Below are positions 1 to 6,734 of a DNA stretch of 6,734 nucleotides, one piece after another. Positions within the stretch are counted from its first letter, which is position 1, and every line of letters starts with the position of its first letter. The position numbers and the translations under genes were made by a program. Source of the DNA: Chromatiales bacterium (GTDB taxonomy: Bacteria; Pseudomonadota; Gammaproteobacteria; SZUA-140); the NCBI GenBank assembly GCA_031285245.1, contig JAITWN010000178.1, positions 1 to 6,734 on the forward strand, read 5' to 3'. The notes beneath the pieces were generated by a model. That model was not told the DNA's origin and ran no database searches. It saw only the letters and a list, made by a program, of their open reading frames with translations.

Positions 1-17
1 ACGGCTGATACTCCTCT

Positions 18-36
18 GCGCCGGTATCACCGGCGC
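18..36 (+). terminator. GC-rich hairpin, possible terminator of an upstream gene
   Basis: GCGCCGGT at 18-25 and ACCGGCGC at 29-36 form a perfect 8-bp inverted repeat around the 3-nt loop ATC. A mildly T-rich stretch (TTGTGCTT) follows on the plus strand, which fits a weak intrinsic terminator for a plus-strand gene left of the window. The T tract is poor, so an operator or another structured RNA element is also possible. A second small hairpin (GGGCA 50-54, TGCCC 59-63, 4-nt loop) lies just downstream. The inverted repeat is seen directly; the terminator role is inferred. Confidence 0.4.
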
Positions 37-106
37 TTGTGCTTGCAAAGGGCAAGGATGCCCAAAGCTTGTCTGTCTGTGCTCAAGCAATTCCACTGAC
101 TTGCAT

Positions 107-111
107 GGAGG
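107..111 (+). promoter_or_regulatory. Shine-Dalgarno site that sets the lipoprotein start
   Basis: GGAGG lies 8 nt before the ATG at 120, which is near-ideal spacing. The alternative in-frame GTG at 39 lies just after the hairpin at 18-36. It would add a 27-residue, cysteine-containing, non-signal-like N-terminus in front of an otherwise normal lipoprotein signal peptide. The ATG at 105 overlaps this ribosome binding site. The site therefore supports starting at 120. Confidence 0.75.
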
Positions 112-119
112 CGAGTGAG

Positions 120-2141
120 ATGAGCGCGCAATCTACTGGGAAAGAATGTAGCCGGCACTGTTACCGCTTGGTGCTTGGCCTGAGTCTGATCATCACGCTG
201 CTCGCCGGGTGCGGGAGCAACAGTGATCTGGCTCCGAATGACGGACCAGAAAACCCTCCGCGCGTGGAAGGTACCGTGTTCGCTCTGCAAGAGCCGCTTG
301 CCACGGCTTCACAGAATAGTCTGACACCGCTCGCGCAGACAGAGGTCAGATTGTTCAGAGTCAGCTCGTCCGGTGACATCATCGAGCCTGCCCTGCAATC
401 CACCGCCACTGATGCGCGCGGCGGATATGCGTTCGAGAAATTGCCCGCACAAGGGCTGTTGATGTTGCGGACCTCTGCAAATGCAGGGTCATTGCGTGCT
501 TACGTCAGCAGTGATCATGTGGACATCACGCCGGCCTCTGAACTAAGCGTGCGGCGCGTTACCGAGTCACTTAGTGTATCGATGCCGTTATCGGAATTCT
601 CGCGTCCTGAACTTGCGGCGCTTACCGCATATCTTTCTGCGCTGCCATTAGCGCCCGCTTCAGATTTGGATCAAACCCTGGAAGCGCTCAATGACAGTGC
701 CGGCGTGCTGTTCACCAATCTGCTGACTTCCTATGGCGAAGGAGAGATAGAGACTCTCGCAGGCGGCAGCTATGGTGCGGTTGAATTCAGCTCCACGCTG
801 CGCGATTTCACCATGCTCGCCGGGGAAGGGATAGCAGGAGGTATCGATAGCGCGAGTGGCATCGGTGTCATCACTTTTACTGAGACCGATGCGCAGGCGA
901 GTACTGGCTTTATGGCGCGTGCGCTGTATTTGCAGGAGCCAGATGGCACTGTGCAGATAAACGCCACGCAGGATCTGTCTCTCCACGAGGATCTCGGTGG
1001 ATTGCTGCACGTGCCAGCGTTGAACGGGCAAATGCTCGTCGTTGATACCAAGCATCTCGCCGAGGAAGAAGCGGTGCTAGGTGCGGTACTCGCAAGCGGT
1101 GGCTTGATGATCTATCCATTGAGTGCCGCGGTTGAAAGCGATGGTGTGCTGGCTGCTTTCAGCGCGGGTCTCAGAATAGCGACGCGTTGGGCCGCCCCAG
1201 CAGATTCAATCCCAGGCAATGCGAGTCTCGATGGGCTTGGCGGTAAACCTAGCGATTATCACCTCGTCGCCATGTCTGAGTTATTCGCGGGAAGCGATGA
1301 GCCTGCGCTGACGATCACCTCTGGCAGCGGAATACTGCGCTTTGATAATTCACCGCGTACGTTGATCGTTCCAGGAAGCAGCGAAGCGCAGGATTTCGGC
1401 AGCTTCTTGACAGGTGCAGGGCGCTCGGCGATGACGTTGGCGCGTAGCGATGATGCGGTGTCAGAAAAAGATCCTGGCAGTGTATTGCCGGTTGCTGGGC
1501 TTTATCAGGTCATTCCCGGCACGGGTTTACTAGAGCTGCGCACCAACGAGGGTTTTCAATTTGGCTCGGGCGTATTCAGCGGTGATGGCGAAATCGTCGC
1601 GGTGGCGACCTCGGCTACATCTGACAACGGTGCATTGGCAGAGCGCAGTCTTGGTGTCGCGATCCGCCACACTGACGATACCGATGCCGTGCCCACGCTT
1701 GATGGCGCCTACAATCTGCTCGAATACACCATACACATCGCGGCAAGCGATGATGCGGCATCAAGCGCAGCGTTTGTCATTGAGGTGCTGCGTCGCGGCG
1801 TGGTGCAGCTGGATGGGGAAGGTGGCGCTATCACGGAGGCGACGTTGTCTGATCGCGAATCCCGTTTGGCGATGTCATCATCCCAAGCGGGAAATCAGGC
1901 AGGAATCGCGCGTGCCGTGATGGCGGAAACGCTCGCATTGCCTGGCACATTCAGTGTTGATGGCAGTGGCGCCGTAAAGCTTGAACTCTCTCTGCGCCGT
2001 GATGACGATGAGCAGATGGAAACTTTGAGCGGTGCCGGCGCTGCGAGCCGCAATGGCGATTTCATCGCGCTTGCAGTCCGCAGTGCCGGACGCGATCCGG
2101 GACGAGGCTTACTCTTTCTGATGCGACAACGCGGGTCTTAG
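120..2141 (+). CDS. Uncharacterised repeat-containing outer-membrane lipoprotein
   Basis: Predicted product is 673 aa. I do not recognise a named family. The N-terminus has basic residues, a hydrophobic segment (about residues 16-28) and the lipobox LAGC at 28-31, so signal peptidase II should cleave before Cys31. Glycine follows the cysteine, not aspartate, so sorting to the outer membrane is likely. A low-complexity linker (about 32-47) leads to a region around residues 48-118 with the pattern of a carboxypeptidase-regulatory-like or Cna-B-like beta sandwich: an 'EGTV' strand, a 'VRLFRV' strand, then 'TDARGGYAFEKLP'. The rest is acidic, rich in Ala, Gly and Ser, and built of three degenerate repeats (about 248-356, 379-516, 535-669). 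There are no transmembrane helices after the signal and no catalytic motif that I can see. The start was chosen by GGAGG at 107-111; a GTG at 39 would give 700 aa. The gene is convergent with the aminotransferase gene and has no evident tie to glycolate metabolism. A structural or ligand-binding surface role is only a guess. Confidence 0.85.
   Translation: MSAQSTGKECSRHCYRLVLGLSLIITLLAGCGSNSDLAPNDGPENPPRVEGTVFALQEPLATASQNSLTPLAQTEVRLFRVSSSGDIIEPALQSTATDARGGYAFEKLPAQGLLMLRTSANAGSLRAYVSSDHVDITPASELSVRRVTESLSVSMPLSEFSRPELAALTAYLSALPLAPASDLDQTLEALNDSAGVLFTNLLTSYGEGEIETLAGGSYGAVEFSSTLRDFTMLAGEGIAGGIDSASGIGVITFTETDAQASTGFMARALYLQEPDGTVQINATQDLSLHEDLGGLLHVPALNGQMLVVDTKHLAEEEAVLGAVLASGGLMIYPLSAAVESDGVLAAFSAGLRIATRWAAPADSIPGNASLDGLGGKPSDYHLVAMSELFAGSDEPALTITSGSGILRFDNSPRTLIVPGSSEAQDFGSFLTGAGRSAMTLARSDDAVSEKDPGSVLPVAGLYQVIPGTGLLELRTNEGFQFGSGVFSGDGEIVAVATSATSDNGALAERSLGVAIRHTDDTDAVPTLDGAYNLLEYTIHIAASDDAASSAAFVIEVLRRGVVQLDGEGGAITEATLSDRESRLAMSSSQAGNQAGIARAVMAETLALPGTFSVDGSGAVKLELSLRRDDDEQMETLSGAGAASRNGDFIALAVRSAGRDPGRGLLFLMRQRGS
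861..2126 (+). repeat. Three degenerate protein repeats inside the lipoprotein
   Basis: Aligning the protein by eye gives three units of roughly 110-138 residues, at nucleotides 861-1187, 1254-1667 and 1722-2126. Each has a first half with an alternating beta-like strand, a polar loop with D/S/A residues and then a strand of the form G-x-hydrophobic-x-hydrophobic-D/N (TVQIN, ILRFDN, VVQLDG). Each second half reads G-x(3-5)-G-x-hydrophobic stretch, a polar loop, and a final Gly-hydrophobic strand ending in Arg (GLRIATR, GVAIR, GLLFLMR). The second and third units are the most alike. Similarity is at protein level only; no long DNA repeat is visible, so any duplication is old. The first unit fits less well in length. 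Confidence 0.5.
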
Positions 2142-2150
2142 CTGCGGTAA

Positions 2151-3338
2151 TCAGGATCCGCGCGTGAACACCGCGTGCGCAGCATCGAGCGCACGGCCGC
2201 GCTGAATGGGCGCGCCAGTGCTTGCAAGCACATCCTCAAGCGCACCGAGGCAATAGAGCACGTTGCGCTCGTTGCAGCCGTAGCCCATGAGGCCGATGCG
2301 CCACACTTTGCCCGCCATGGCGCCAAGACCGGCGCCGATTTCGAGCTGATATTCTTTCAGTAGTCGCGCGCGCACGTTGGCTTCATCAACCCCCGGCGCA
2401 ATGCGGATAGCATTCAGTTGCGGCAGTCGCTCCGTTTCAGGCACAACGAATTCAAGGCCAAGCGCTTCGATGCCTGCGCGCAGTGCGTGATGATGATAAG
2501 CATGGCGAGTCCACGTTTTTTCCAGACCTTCTTCCTCTAGCATCACCAGCGCTTCATGCAGCGCATAGAGCGTGTTCACTGGTGCGGTATGGTGATAGCT
2601 GCGTTTGCCATCGCCCGCCCAATAAGCCATCACCAGACTGAGATCGAGGAACCAGCTTTGAATGCGCGCTTTGCGCGCCGAGATCGCATCACAAGCACGC
2701 GCGCTCAACGTGACCGGCGACAACCCGGGCACGCACGACAAGCACTTCTGCGTGCCGGAATACACGGCGTCGAGCTGCCATTCATCGACTTTAAGTTCCA
2801 CACCACCGAGCGAAGTCACTGTATCGACGATGGTCAGACAATTATGGCGATGGGCGATCTGCGCCAGCAGGCGCGCGTCGCTGAGTGCGCCGGTTGAAGT
2901 TTCGGCATGCACGAAGGCAACGATACGCGCTTCAGGATTGGCCTTGAGCGCATCTTCGACTTTCTGCGGATCAACCGCGCGTCCCCAAGTGTCTTCGACC
3001 ATCACCGGCACGCCGCCATAACGCAGCACGTTTTCTTTCATGCGTCCGCCGAACACACCGTTCTGACACACGATGACTTTAGTGCCAGGCTCGACCAGAT
3101 TGACGAAGCAAGTTTCCATGCCCGCAGAGCCAGGCGCGGACACCGGGAAGGTGAGCTGATTGGTGGTTCGAAATGCATAACGCAGCATCGTCTTGACCTC
3201 GTCCATCATGCCGACGAAGGCGGGATCGAGGTGACCGAGCGTTGGGCGTGCCATGGCGCCGAGGACGCGTGGGCTGACATCTGAGGGACCAGGTCCCATG
3301 AGTGTGCGCTGCGGGGGATAGAAGGAGCCTGTTGCCAT
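2151..3338 (-). CDS. Class V aminotransferase, alanine/serine-glyoxylate type
   Basis: The 395-aa product has the usual length of the AGXT/serine-glyoxylate aminotransferase family, PLP enzymes that make glycine from glyoxylate using alanine or serine as amino donor. Visible hallmarks are an N-terminal GPGP (16-19); a cofactor phosphate-binding region SAPGSAGMET (67-76); VDTVTSLGG (171-179) with Asp172 expected to contact the pyridine nitrogen; SGTQKCLSCVPG (194-205) with Lys198 as the Schiff-base lysine; HHTAP (249-253); and WRIGLMG (346-352) with Arg347 expected to bind the substrate carboxylate. No membrane segment or signal is present, so it is cytoplasmic. The gene follows glcF after 63 nt in the same direction, with GGAGAG (3344-3349) 5 nt before the ATG. 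That position points to removal of glyoxylate made by GlcDEF. The donor (alanine, serine or other) cannot be decided from sequence. Serine-pyruvate activity is an alternative. Confidence 0.92.
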   Translation of the reverse strand: MATGSFYPPQRTLMGPGPSDVSPRVLGAMARPTLGHLDPAFVGMMDEVKTMLRYAFRTTNQLTFPVSAPGSAGMETCFVNLVEPGTKVIVCQNGVFGGRMKENVLRYGGVPVMVEDTWGRAVDPQKVEDALKANPEARIVAFVHAETSTGALSDARLLAQIAHRHNCLTIVDTVTSLGGVELKVDEWQLDAVYSGTQKCLSCVPGLSPVTLSARACDAISARKARIQSWFLDLSLVMAYWAGDGKRSYHHTAPVNTLYALHEALVMLEEEGLEKTWTRHAYHHHALRAGIEALGLEFVVPETERLPQLNAIRIAPGVDEANVRARLLKEYQLEIGAGLGAMAGKVWRIGLMGYGCNERNVLYCLGALEDVLASTGAPIQRGRALDAAHAVFTRGS

Positions 3339-3343
3339 GACTG

Positions 3344-3349
3344 CTCTCC
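3344..3349 (-). promoter_or_regulatory. Shine-Dalgarno site of the aminotransferase gene
   Basis: On the minus strand GGAGAG lies 5 nt before the ATG at 3338 (GGAG with a 7-nt spacer). It is clearly stronger than anything ahead of glcE or glcF. The aminotransferase can therefore start translation independently even if it shares the glc transcript. Confidence 0.65.
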
Positions 3350-3401
3350 GAGGGATTGATGGTAGTGGTTGATGAATCGATTGATGATGAATGCGCCTTG
3401 A

Positions 3402-4631
3402 TCAGCGTTCGGCTTCGTCCAGCAGTTCCAGCCAGTGCTTCACGGGTACGCTCGCTGTTTGCTGCATGTGCAGCAGACAGCCGATGTTGGCGGTGGCGAT
3501 AACGGTGGGTGCGCCCGCTTGAAGCGCGGCAAGCTTGTTGGCGCGCAGCTGTCTTGACAGCTCCGGCTGCTGAATCGAATATGTCCCTGCCGCGCCGCAG
3601 CACAGATGAGGATCGCGCACTGCGGTCAGCTCGTAATTGTGCTCATGCAGCAAACGCTCGACTTCTTTGTGTCCGCGCAAGCCATGCTGCAATGAGCAGG
3701 GTGCATGAAAAGAGATGCGTCGCTTTGCCGGCGCAACTTGCGTTGCTTCAAAACGTGGCAGACTGCTGAGTACAGCGCTGGCATCGGCGACCAGCGCCGA
3801 GATACGTTTTGCTTTCTCGCCATATTCGACATCATAGCCGAGTAGACGACCGTAGTCTTTGAGCATGACGCTGCATGCGCTCGATGTTGAAACGATCGCT
3901 TCAACGCCTTGTTCCACATCAGGCCACCAGGCATCGATGTTGCGCACCATCTGCGCGCGCGCTTCACCTGCTGCGTTCAAATGATGACTGAGTGCACCGC
4001 AGCAACCACCGCCGTGCACGCGCAGCAGCGAAATGCCGCGACGATCGAGCAGACGCGCGGCAGCAGCATCGATTTGCGGCTGCGTGGCAGGTTGTACGCA
4101 GCCAGTCAGCGCGAGCATGCGCCGCGTGTGGCGAGCTGCTGGCCACTGCGTATTGCTAGCGCGGGATGGTGCTTCCGGAAGCGCAGCCGCGAGCGCTTTC
4201 GGCATCAGGCCGCGCACATAAGGCGCTACGCGCAGCGCCCAGCGCACGCGTTTGGTTTCAGGCAAGACATAACGCAACAGGCGCCGCAAAACGCGCTCAC
4301 CGCGCGCACGTGTGGTAACGCGATCGATGTGTTCGCGACCGATCTCCAGCAGATGACTGTATTGCACGCCCGAAGGACAAGTGGTTTCACAGGAGCGACA
4401 AGTGAGGCAGCGATCGAGGTGCTGACGCGTGAGTTCGGTGGTGCTGGCGCCTTCGAGCATCTGCTTGATGAGATAAATGCGTCCACGCGGACCATCGAGC
4501 TCATTGCCGCTCAACTGATAGGTTGGGCAAGTGGCATTACAGAAGCCGCAGTGCACGCAGCGTCGCAGAATACTTTCAGCTTGCGCTCCGCTCGGGCTCG
4601 CGAGCGTCTGCTCGGTCAAACGGGTTTGCAT
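3402..4631 (-). CDS. glcF: Glycolate oxidase iron-sulfur subunit GlcF
   Basis: The 409-aa product is close to the length I recall for E. coli GlcF (about 407). It is the electron-transfer subunit of the glycolate oxidase (glycolate dehydrogenase) complex, passing electrons from the flavin subunits toward the respiratory chain at the inner membrane. Two ferredoxin-like 4Fe-4S motifs are intact: Cys25, 28, 31, 35 (CVHCGFCNATCP) and Cys75, 78, 81, 85 (CLTCRSCETTCP). The C-terminal part has two cysteine-rich CCG domains: Cys178, Cys210-Cys211-Gly and Cys253; then Cys312 (HAPC), Cys344-Cys345-Gly and Cys385. The segment GNELDGPRGRIYLIKQ (42-57) is typical of GlcF. The ATG lies 3 nt after the glcE stop with no strong Shine-Dalgarno sequence, which suggests translational coupling. 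No key residue seems lost. Anaerobic glycerol-3-phosphate dehydrogenase subunit C and LutA-like proteins share the CCG fold, but the gene order fixes the call. Confidence 0.96.
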   Translation of the reverse strand: MQTRLTEQTLASPSGAQAESILRRCVHCGFCNATCPTYQLSGNELDGPRGRIYLIKQMLEGASTTELTRQHLDRCLTCRSCETTCPSGVQYSHLLEIGREHIDRVTTRARGERVLRRLLRYVLPETKRVRWALRVAPYVRGLMPKALAAALPEAPSRASNTQWPAARHTRRMLALTGCVQPATQPQIDAAAARLLDRRGISLLRVHGGGCCGALSHHLNAAGEARAQMVRNIDAWWPDVEQGVEAIVSTSSACSVMLKDYGRLLGYDVEYGEKAKRISALVADASAVLSSLPRFEATQVAPAKRRISFHAPCSLQHGLRGHKEVERLLHEHNYELTAVRDPHLCCGAAGTYSIQQPELSRQLRANKLAALQAGAPTVIATANIGCLLHMQQTASVPVKHWLELLDEAER

Positions 4632-4634
4632 GGT

Positions 4635-5699
4635 TCAGATGTCCCGATACATGCGCTGTGGATTGAGAATGCCATGCGGATCGAAAGCCTGTTTGAGATT
4701 GCGGTGAATGCGCAACAGCGCGGGCGTCAGCGGTTGAAATACGCTTCCACTATGATCCCCGCTGCGAAAGAGCGTAGCGTGACCACCACTGCGTGCACAC
4801 ATTTCACGGATGAACTTCGGCGCGAGCGCTGTGCGCAACCAGCGCTGTGCACCGCCCCACTCGATGAACCAGCTACCAACGATTGGCAGTGGCGGTGTTG
4901 CCGATGGCACGGAAATACGCCACAGCGGTCCATCGAGACGTTGAAACCAGGCGTGCTGTTGCTCGCGCACCGACGTCCAAAATTCCTCCCCATGCGCATC
5001 GATCTCGCCGCCGAGCACGCGCTCAGCAGCATCGAGCGCGGCCGAGCTGCCTTCGATGCGCGCGTAAAGATGTTTGCCGTCGAAGGCAGTTGCGCTGAGC
5101 GGTAGCGCGCGTCCAGCCCAGCGATTCATCAGTGCGATCGCTTGCGCGACGTCGCATTCGAAAATCAGCGTGCGCGCGTGTGCAGGTTTCGGCAGCACTT
5201 TGAAAGTGACTTCGAGCAAAACACCAAGCGTCCCCATCGCACCTGCCATGAGGCGGAAGGTGTCGAAGCCGGCGACGTTCTTCATCACTTCGCCGCCAAA
5301 GCGCAGCAGCTTGCCTTCACCATTGATGCAGCGTATGCCGAGGAGAAAGTCACGTACGCTGCCCGCATAAGGGCGGCGTGGGCCGGCGAGTGCGGTGGCG
5401 ACGGTGCCGCCGATGGTTGCGCTTGGCGCGTAACTCGGCGGCTCGAAGGCGAGCATCTGGTTGTTTGCGGCCAGCGTTTTTTCAATCGTTGCGAGCGTCG
5501 TGCCGCAGCGCGCAGTGATGGTCAGCTCCGTTGGCTCATAAGAGATGATGCCGCGATGATGCGCGACATCGAGGAGTTCGCCCTGGGGCGTGCGACCATA
5601 AAAATTTTTGCTGCCACCGCCGCGAATGCACAGCGGAGCGCGTTTTTCACAGGCGCCGATCACTGCCTCGCGCAGGGCGTCGCTGCGATCATCGTTCAT
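4635..5699 (-). CDS. glcE: Glycolate oxidase FAD-binding subunit GlcE
   Basis: The 354-aa product matches the E. coli GlcE that I recall (about 350 aa) along its length. GlcE is the second flavoprotein-like subunit of glycolate oxidase, needed for activity together with GlcD and GlcF. The N-terminal FAD_binding_4 (PCMH-type) domain covers about residues 1-170: IRGGGSKNFYGR (25-36), DVAHHRGIISYEPTELT (44-60), the segment IGGTVATALAGPRRP (96-110), SVRDFLLG (114-121) and RFGGEVMKNVAGFD (133-146). The short C-terminal half has REQQ (245-248), SGGHATLF (304-311) and the ending DPHGILNPQRMY (340-351). It lacks the longer FAD-oxidase C domain seen in GlcD, as expected. The ATG directly follows the TGA of glcD with no bases between and no good Shine-Dalgarno sequence, so it is probably translated by re-initiation. 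Confidence 0.96.
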   Translation of the reverse strand: MNDDRSDALREAVIGACEKRAPLCIRGGGSKNFYGRTPQGELLDVAHHRGIISYEPTELTITARCGTTLATIEKTLAANNQMLAFEPPSYAPSATIGGTVATALAGPRRPYAGSVRDFLLGIRCINGEGKLLRFGGEVMKNVAGFDTFRLMAGAMGTLGVLLEVTFKVLPKPAHARTLIFECDVAQAIALMNRWAGRALPLSATAFDGKHLYARIEGSSAALDAAERVLGGEIDAHGEEFWTSVREQQHAWFQRLDGPLWRISVPSATPPLPIVGSWFIEWGGAQRWLRTALAPKFIREMCARSGGHATLFRSGDHSGSVFQPLTPALLRIHRNLKQAFDPHGILNPQRMYRDI

Positions 5700-6734
5700 T
5701 CAGAAGCGCTCTATTTCGGGGAATGCGAGACGTCCGTTATGCACATGCATGCGGCCGAGTTCGGCGCAGCGATGCAGGCTCGGAATTGCCTTGCCAGGAT
5801 TGAGGAGGCGGCGCGGATCAAAAGCATCTTTCACCAGCAGGAACTGAGTCAGTTCATCAGTTGTGAACTGCGTGCACATCTGATCAAGCTTTTCTATGCC
5901 AACGCCGTGCTCACCGGTAATGGTGCCGCCGACATCGATGCACAGTTCGAGAATGCGCCCGCCAAATTCTTCTGCGCGCGCAAGTGCGCCGGGTTGGTTC
6001 GCATCATAGAGAATCAGCGGATGCAGATTGCCATCGCCCGCATGAAAGACATTGGCGACGGGCAGATTGTATTCCTCTGACCATGCACCGATTCGCTCCA
6101 AAACATCTGGCAGACGACGGCGCGGAATGGTGCCATCCATGCAGTAGTAATCAGGAGAGATGCGGCCCATGGCGGGAAAAGCGGCTTTTCGCCCCGCCCA
6201 CAGACGGCGGCGTTCTTCGAGATCGGTAGCAACATCGATGCGCGTTGCGCCGTGTGCAGATAGCAGCGCGCGCAGTTCCTGTACGCGTGCTTCGAGCTCC
6301 GCGTCATTGCCATCGAGTTCGCAGAGCACGATGGCGGCCGCATCACGCGGATAGCCGCAGGCGGTGTATTCCTCTGTGGCGCGAATCGCCAGATGATCCA
6401 TGAGTTCGAGGCCGGCGGGCACAATGCCGGCGCTGATGATTGCGCCAACGGCAGCGCCGGCAACGGCGATCGAATCAAACGCGGCGAGCAGTACGCGCGT
6501 TGCTTCCGGTTGCGGCAAGAGTCGCAGCGTTGCTTCGACGACGATGCCGAGCAAGCCTTCAGAGCCGGTCATCAGTGCGGTGAGGTCATAGCCTGGTGCA
6601 TCGAGCGCAGCGGTGCCGAGCTCAAGCAATTCCCCATCTATGGTGAGCACTTTCATGGCGGCGACGTTCTGCACTGTCAGGCCATATTTCAGGCAGTGGA
6701 TACCACCGGAATTTTCCGCGATATTGCCGCCGAT
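5700..6734 (-). CDS. glcD: Glycolate oxidase catalytic FAD subunit GlcD, 5' end missing
   Basis: The frame is open to the right edge, so the gene begins outside the window. 344 C-terminal residues are present out of about 499 in E. coli GlcD. GlcD is the flavin subunit that oxidises glycolate (and often D-lactate) to the 2-oxo acid. Numbering from the first residue in the window: IGGNIAENSGGIHCLKYGLT (1-20) is the end of the FAD_binding_4 signature, TGSEGLLG (56-63) closes that domain, and the rest is the FAD-oxidase C domain with GRISPDYYCMDGTIPRR (190-206), HAGDGNLHP (231-239, the conserved His motif), GEHGVG (274-279) and LNPGK (311-315). The ending FPEIERF nearly repeats the E. coli C-terminus. 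A GTG at 6674 is only an internal valine codon, since homology continues upstream of it. It is the first gene visible in the cluster. Other 2-hydroxyacid oxidases share the domains, but glcE and glcF adjacency supports glcD. Confidence 0.96.
   Translation of the reverse strand: MGGNIAENSGGIHCLKYGLTVQNVAAMKVLTIDGELLELGTAALDAPGYDLTALMTGSEGLLGIVVEATLRLLPQPEATRVLLAAFDSIAVAGAAVGAIISAGIVPAGLELMDHLAIRATEEYTACGYPRDAAAIVLCELDGNDAELEARVQELRALLSAHGATRIDVATDLEERRRLWAGRKAAFPAMGRISPDYYCMDGTIPRRRLPDVLERIGAWSEEYNLPVANVFHAGDGNLHPLILYDANQPGALARAEEFGGRILELCIDVGGTITGEHGVGIEKLDQMCTQFTTDELTQFLLVKDAFDPRRLLNPGKAIPSLHRCAELGRMHVHNGRLAFPEIERF

Noticed and set aside
37..104. Sigma-70 promoter for the lipoprotein gene
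   Set aside because: TTGTGC, TTGCAA and TTGTCT could each be a -35 element, but none has a credible -10 at 16-18 nt spacing. No promoter is claimed.
39..119. Upstream GTG start extending the lipoprotein to 700 aa
   Set aside because: The extension would put 27 unrelated residues ahead of a complete lipoprotein signal peptide, and the ATG at 120 has a near-ideal GGAGG. The extension is unlikely.
3079..3603. 174-codon minus-strand frame across the aminotransferase start and glcF end
   Set aside because: It overlaps two strong genes in a different frame, and its composition (Arg, His and Ser rich) is typical of an out-of-frame translation.
3909..5105. 398-codon plus-strand open frame running antisense across glcF and glcE
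   Set aside because: It spans the junction of two well-supported genes, its translation is rich in Arg, Ala, His and Thr with no recognisable domain, and long antisense frames are common opposite GC-rich genes. Judged a shadow.
5142..6080. 312-codon plus-strand open frame antisense to glcE and glcD
   Set aside because: It crosses the glcD/glcE boundary, shows no domain-like pattern, and is fully explained by the codon bias of the real genes on the minus strand.
5700..6674. Reading glcD as a complete 324-aa gene starting at 6674
   Set aside because: The codon at 6674 is GTG for an internal valine. The frame continues to the window edge with the conserved GGNIAENSGG segment, so the gene is truncated by the window and not short.

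Overview
The window is moderately GC-rich bacterial chromosomal DNA with two convergent blocks. Gene content, operon layout and the close match of the glycolate oxidase subunits to my recollection of the Escherichia coli GlcDEF sequences suggest a proteobacterium, most likely a gammaproteobacterium. The genus cannot be told from the sequence alone.

Left block, plus strand, 1-2141: a short leader containing a perfect 8-bp stem hairpin (probably the terminator of a gene left of the window), then one gene for a lipoprotein of about 673 residues. It has a clear signal peptide and lipobox, a probable small carboxypeptidase-regulatory-like beta domain, and three degenerate tandem repeats. I do not recognise its family or function.

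Right block, minus strand, 2151-6734: a compact cluster read right to left as glcD (5' end outside the window), glcE, glcF and a class V PLP aminotransferase of the alanine/serine-glyoxylate type. glcD, glcE and glcF are essentially contiguous (0 and 3 nt between stop and start). The aminotransferase follows after 63 nt and has its own Shine-Dalgarno sequence. GlcDEF is the membrane-associated glycolate oxidase (FAD subunit, FAD-like subunit, iron-sulfur subunit) that makes glyoxylate. The aminotransferase would turn glyoxylate into glycine. The likely output is therefore glycolate to glyoxylate to glycine, instead of or beside the malate synthase route. Neither malate synthase (glcB) nor glcG, a permease or a regulator is visible here.

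The two blocks meet tail to tail with only 9 nt between stop codons and no convincing terminator. I see no RNA genes, mobile elements, CRISPR arrays or attachment sites. Apart from the uncharacterised repeat lipoprotein and the aminotransferase attached to glcDEF, this is an ordinary metabolic region, and I found no convincing new system.
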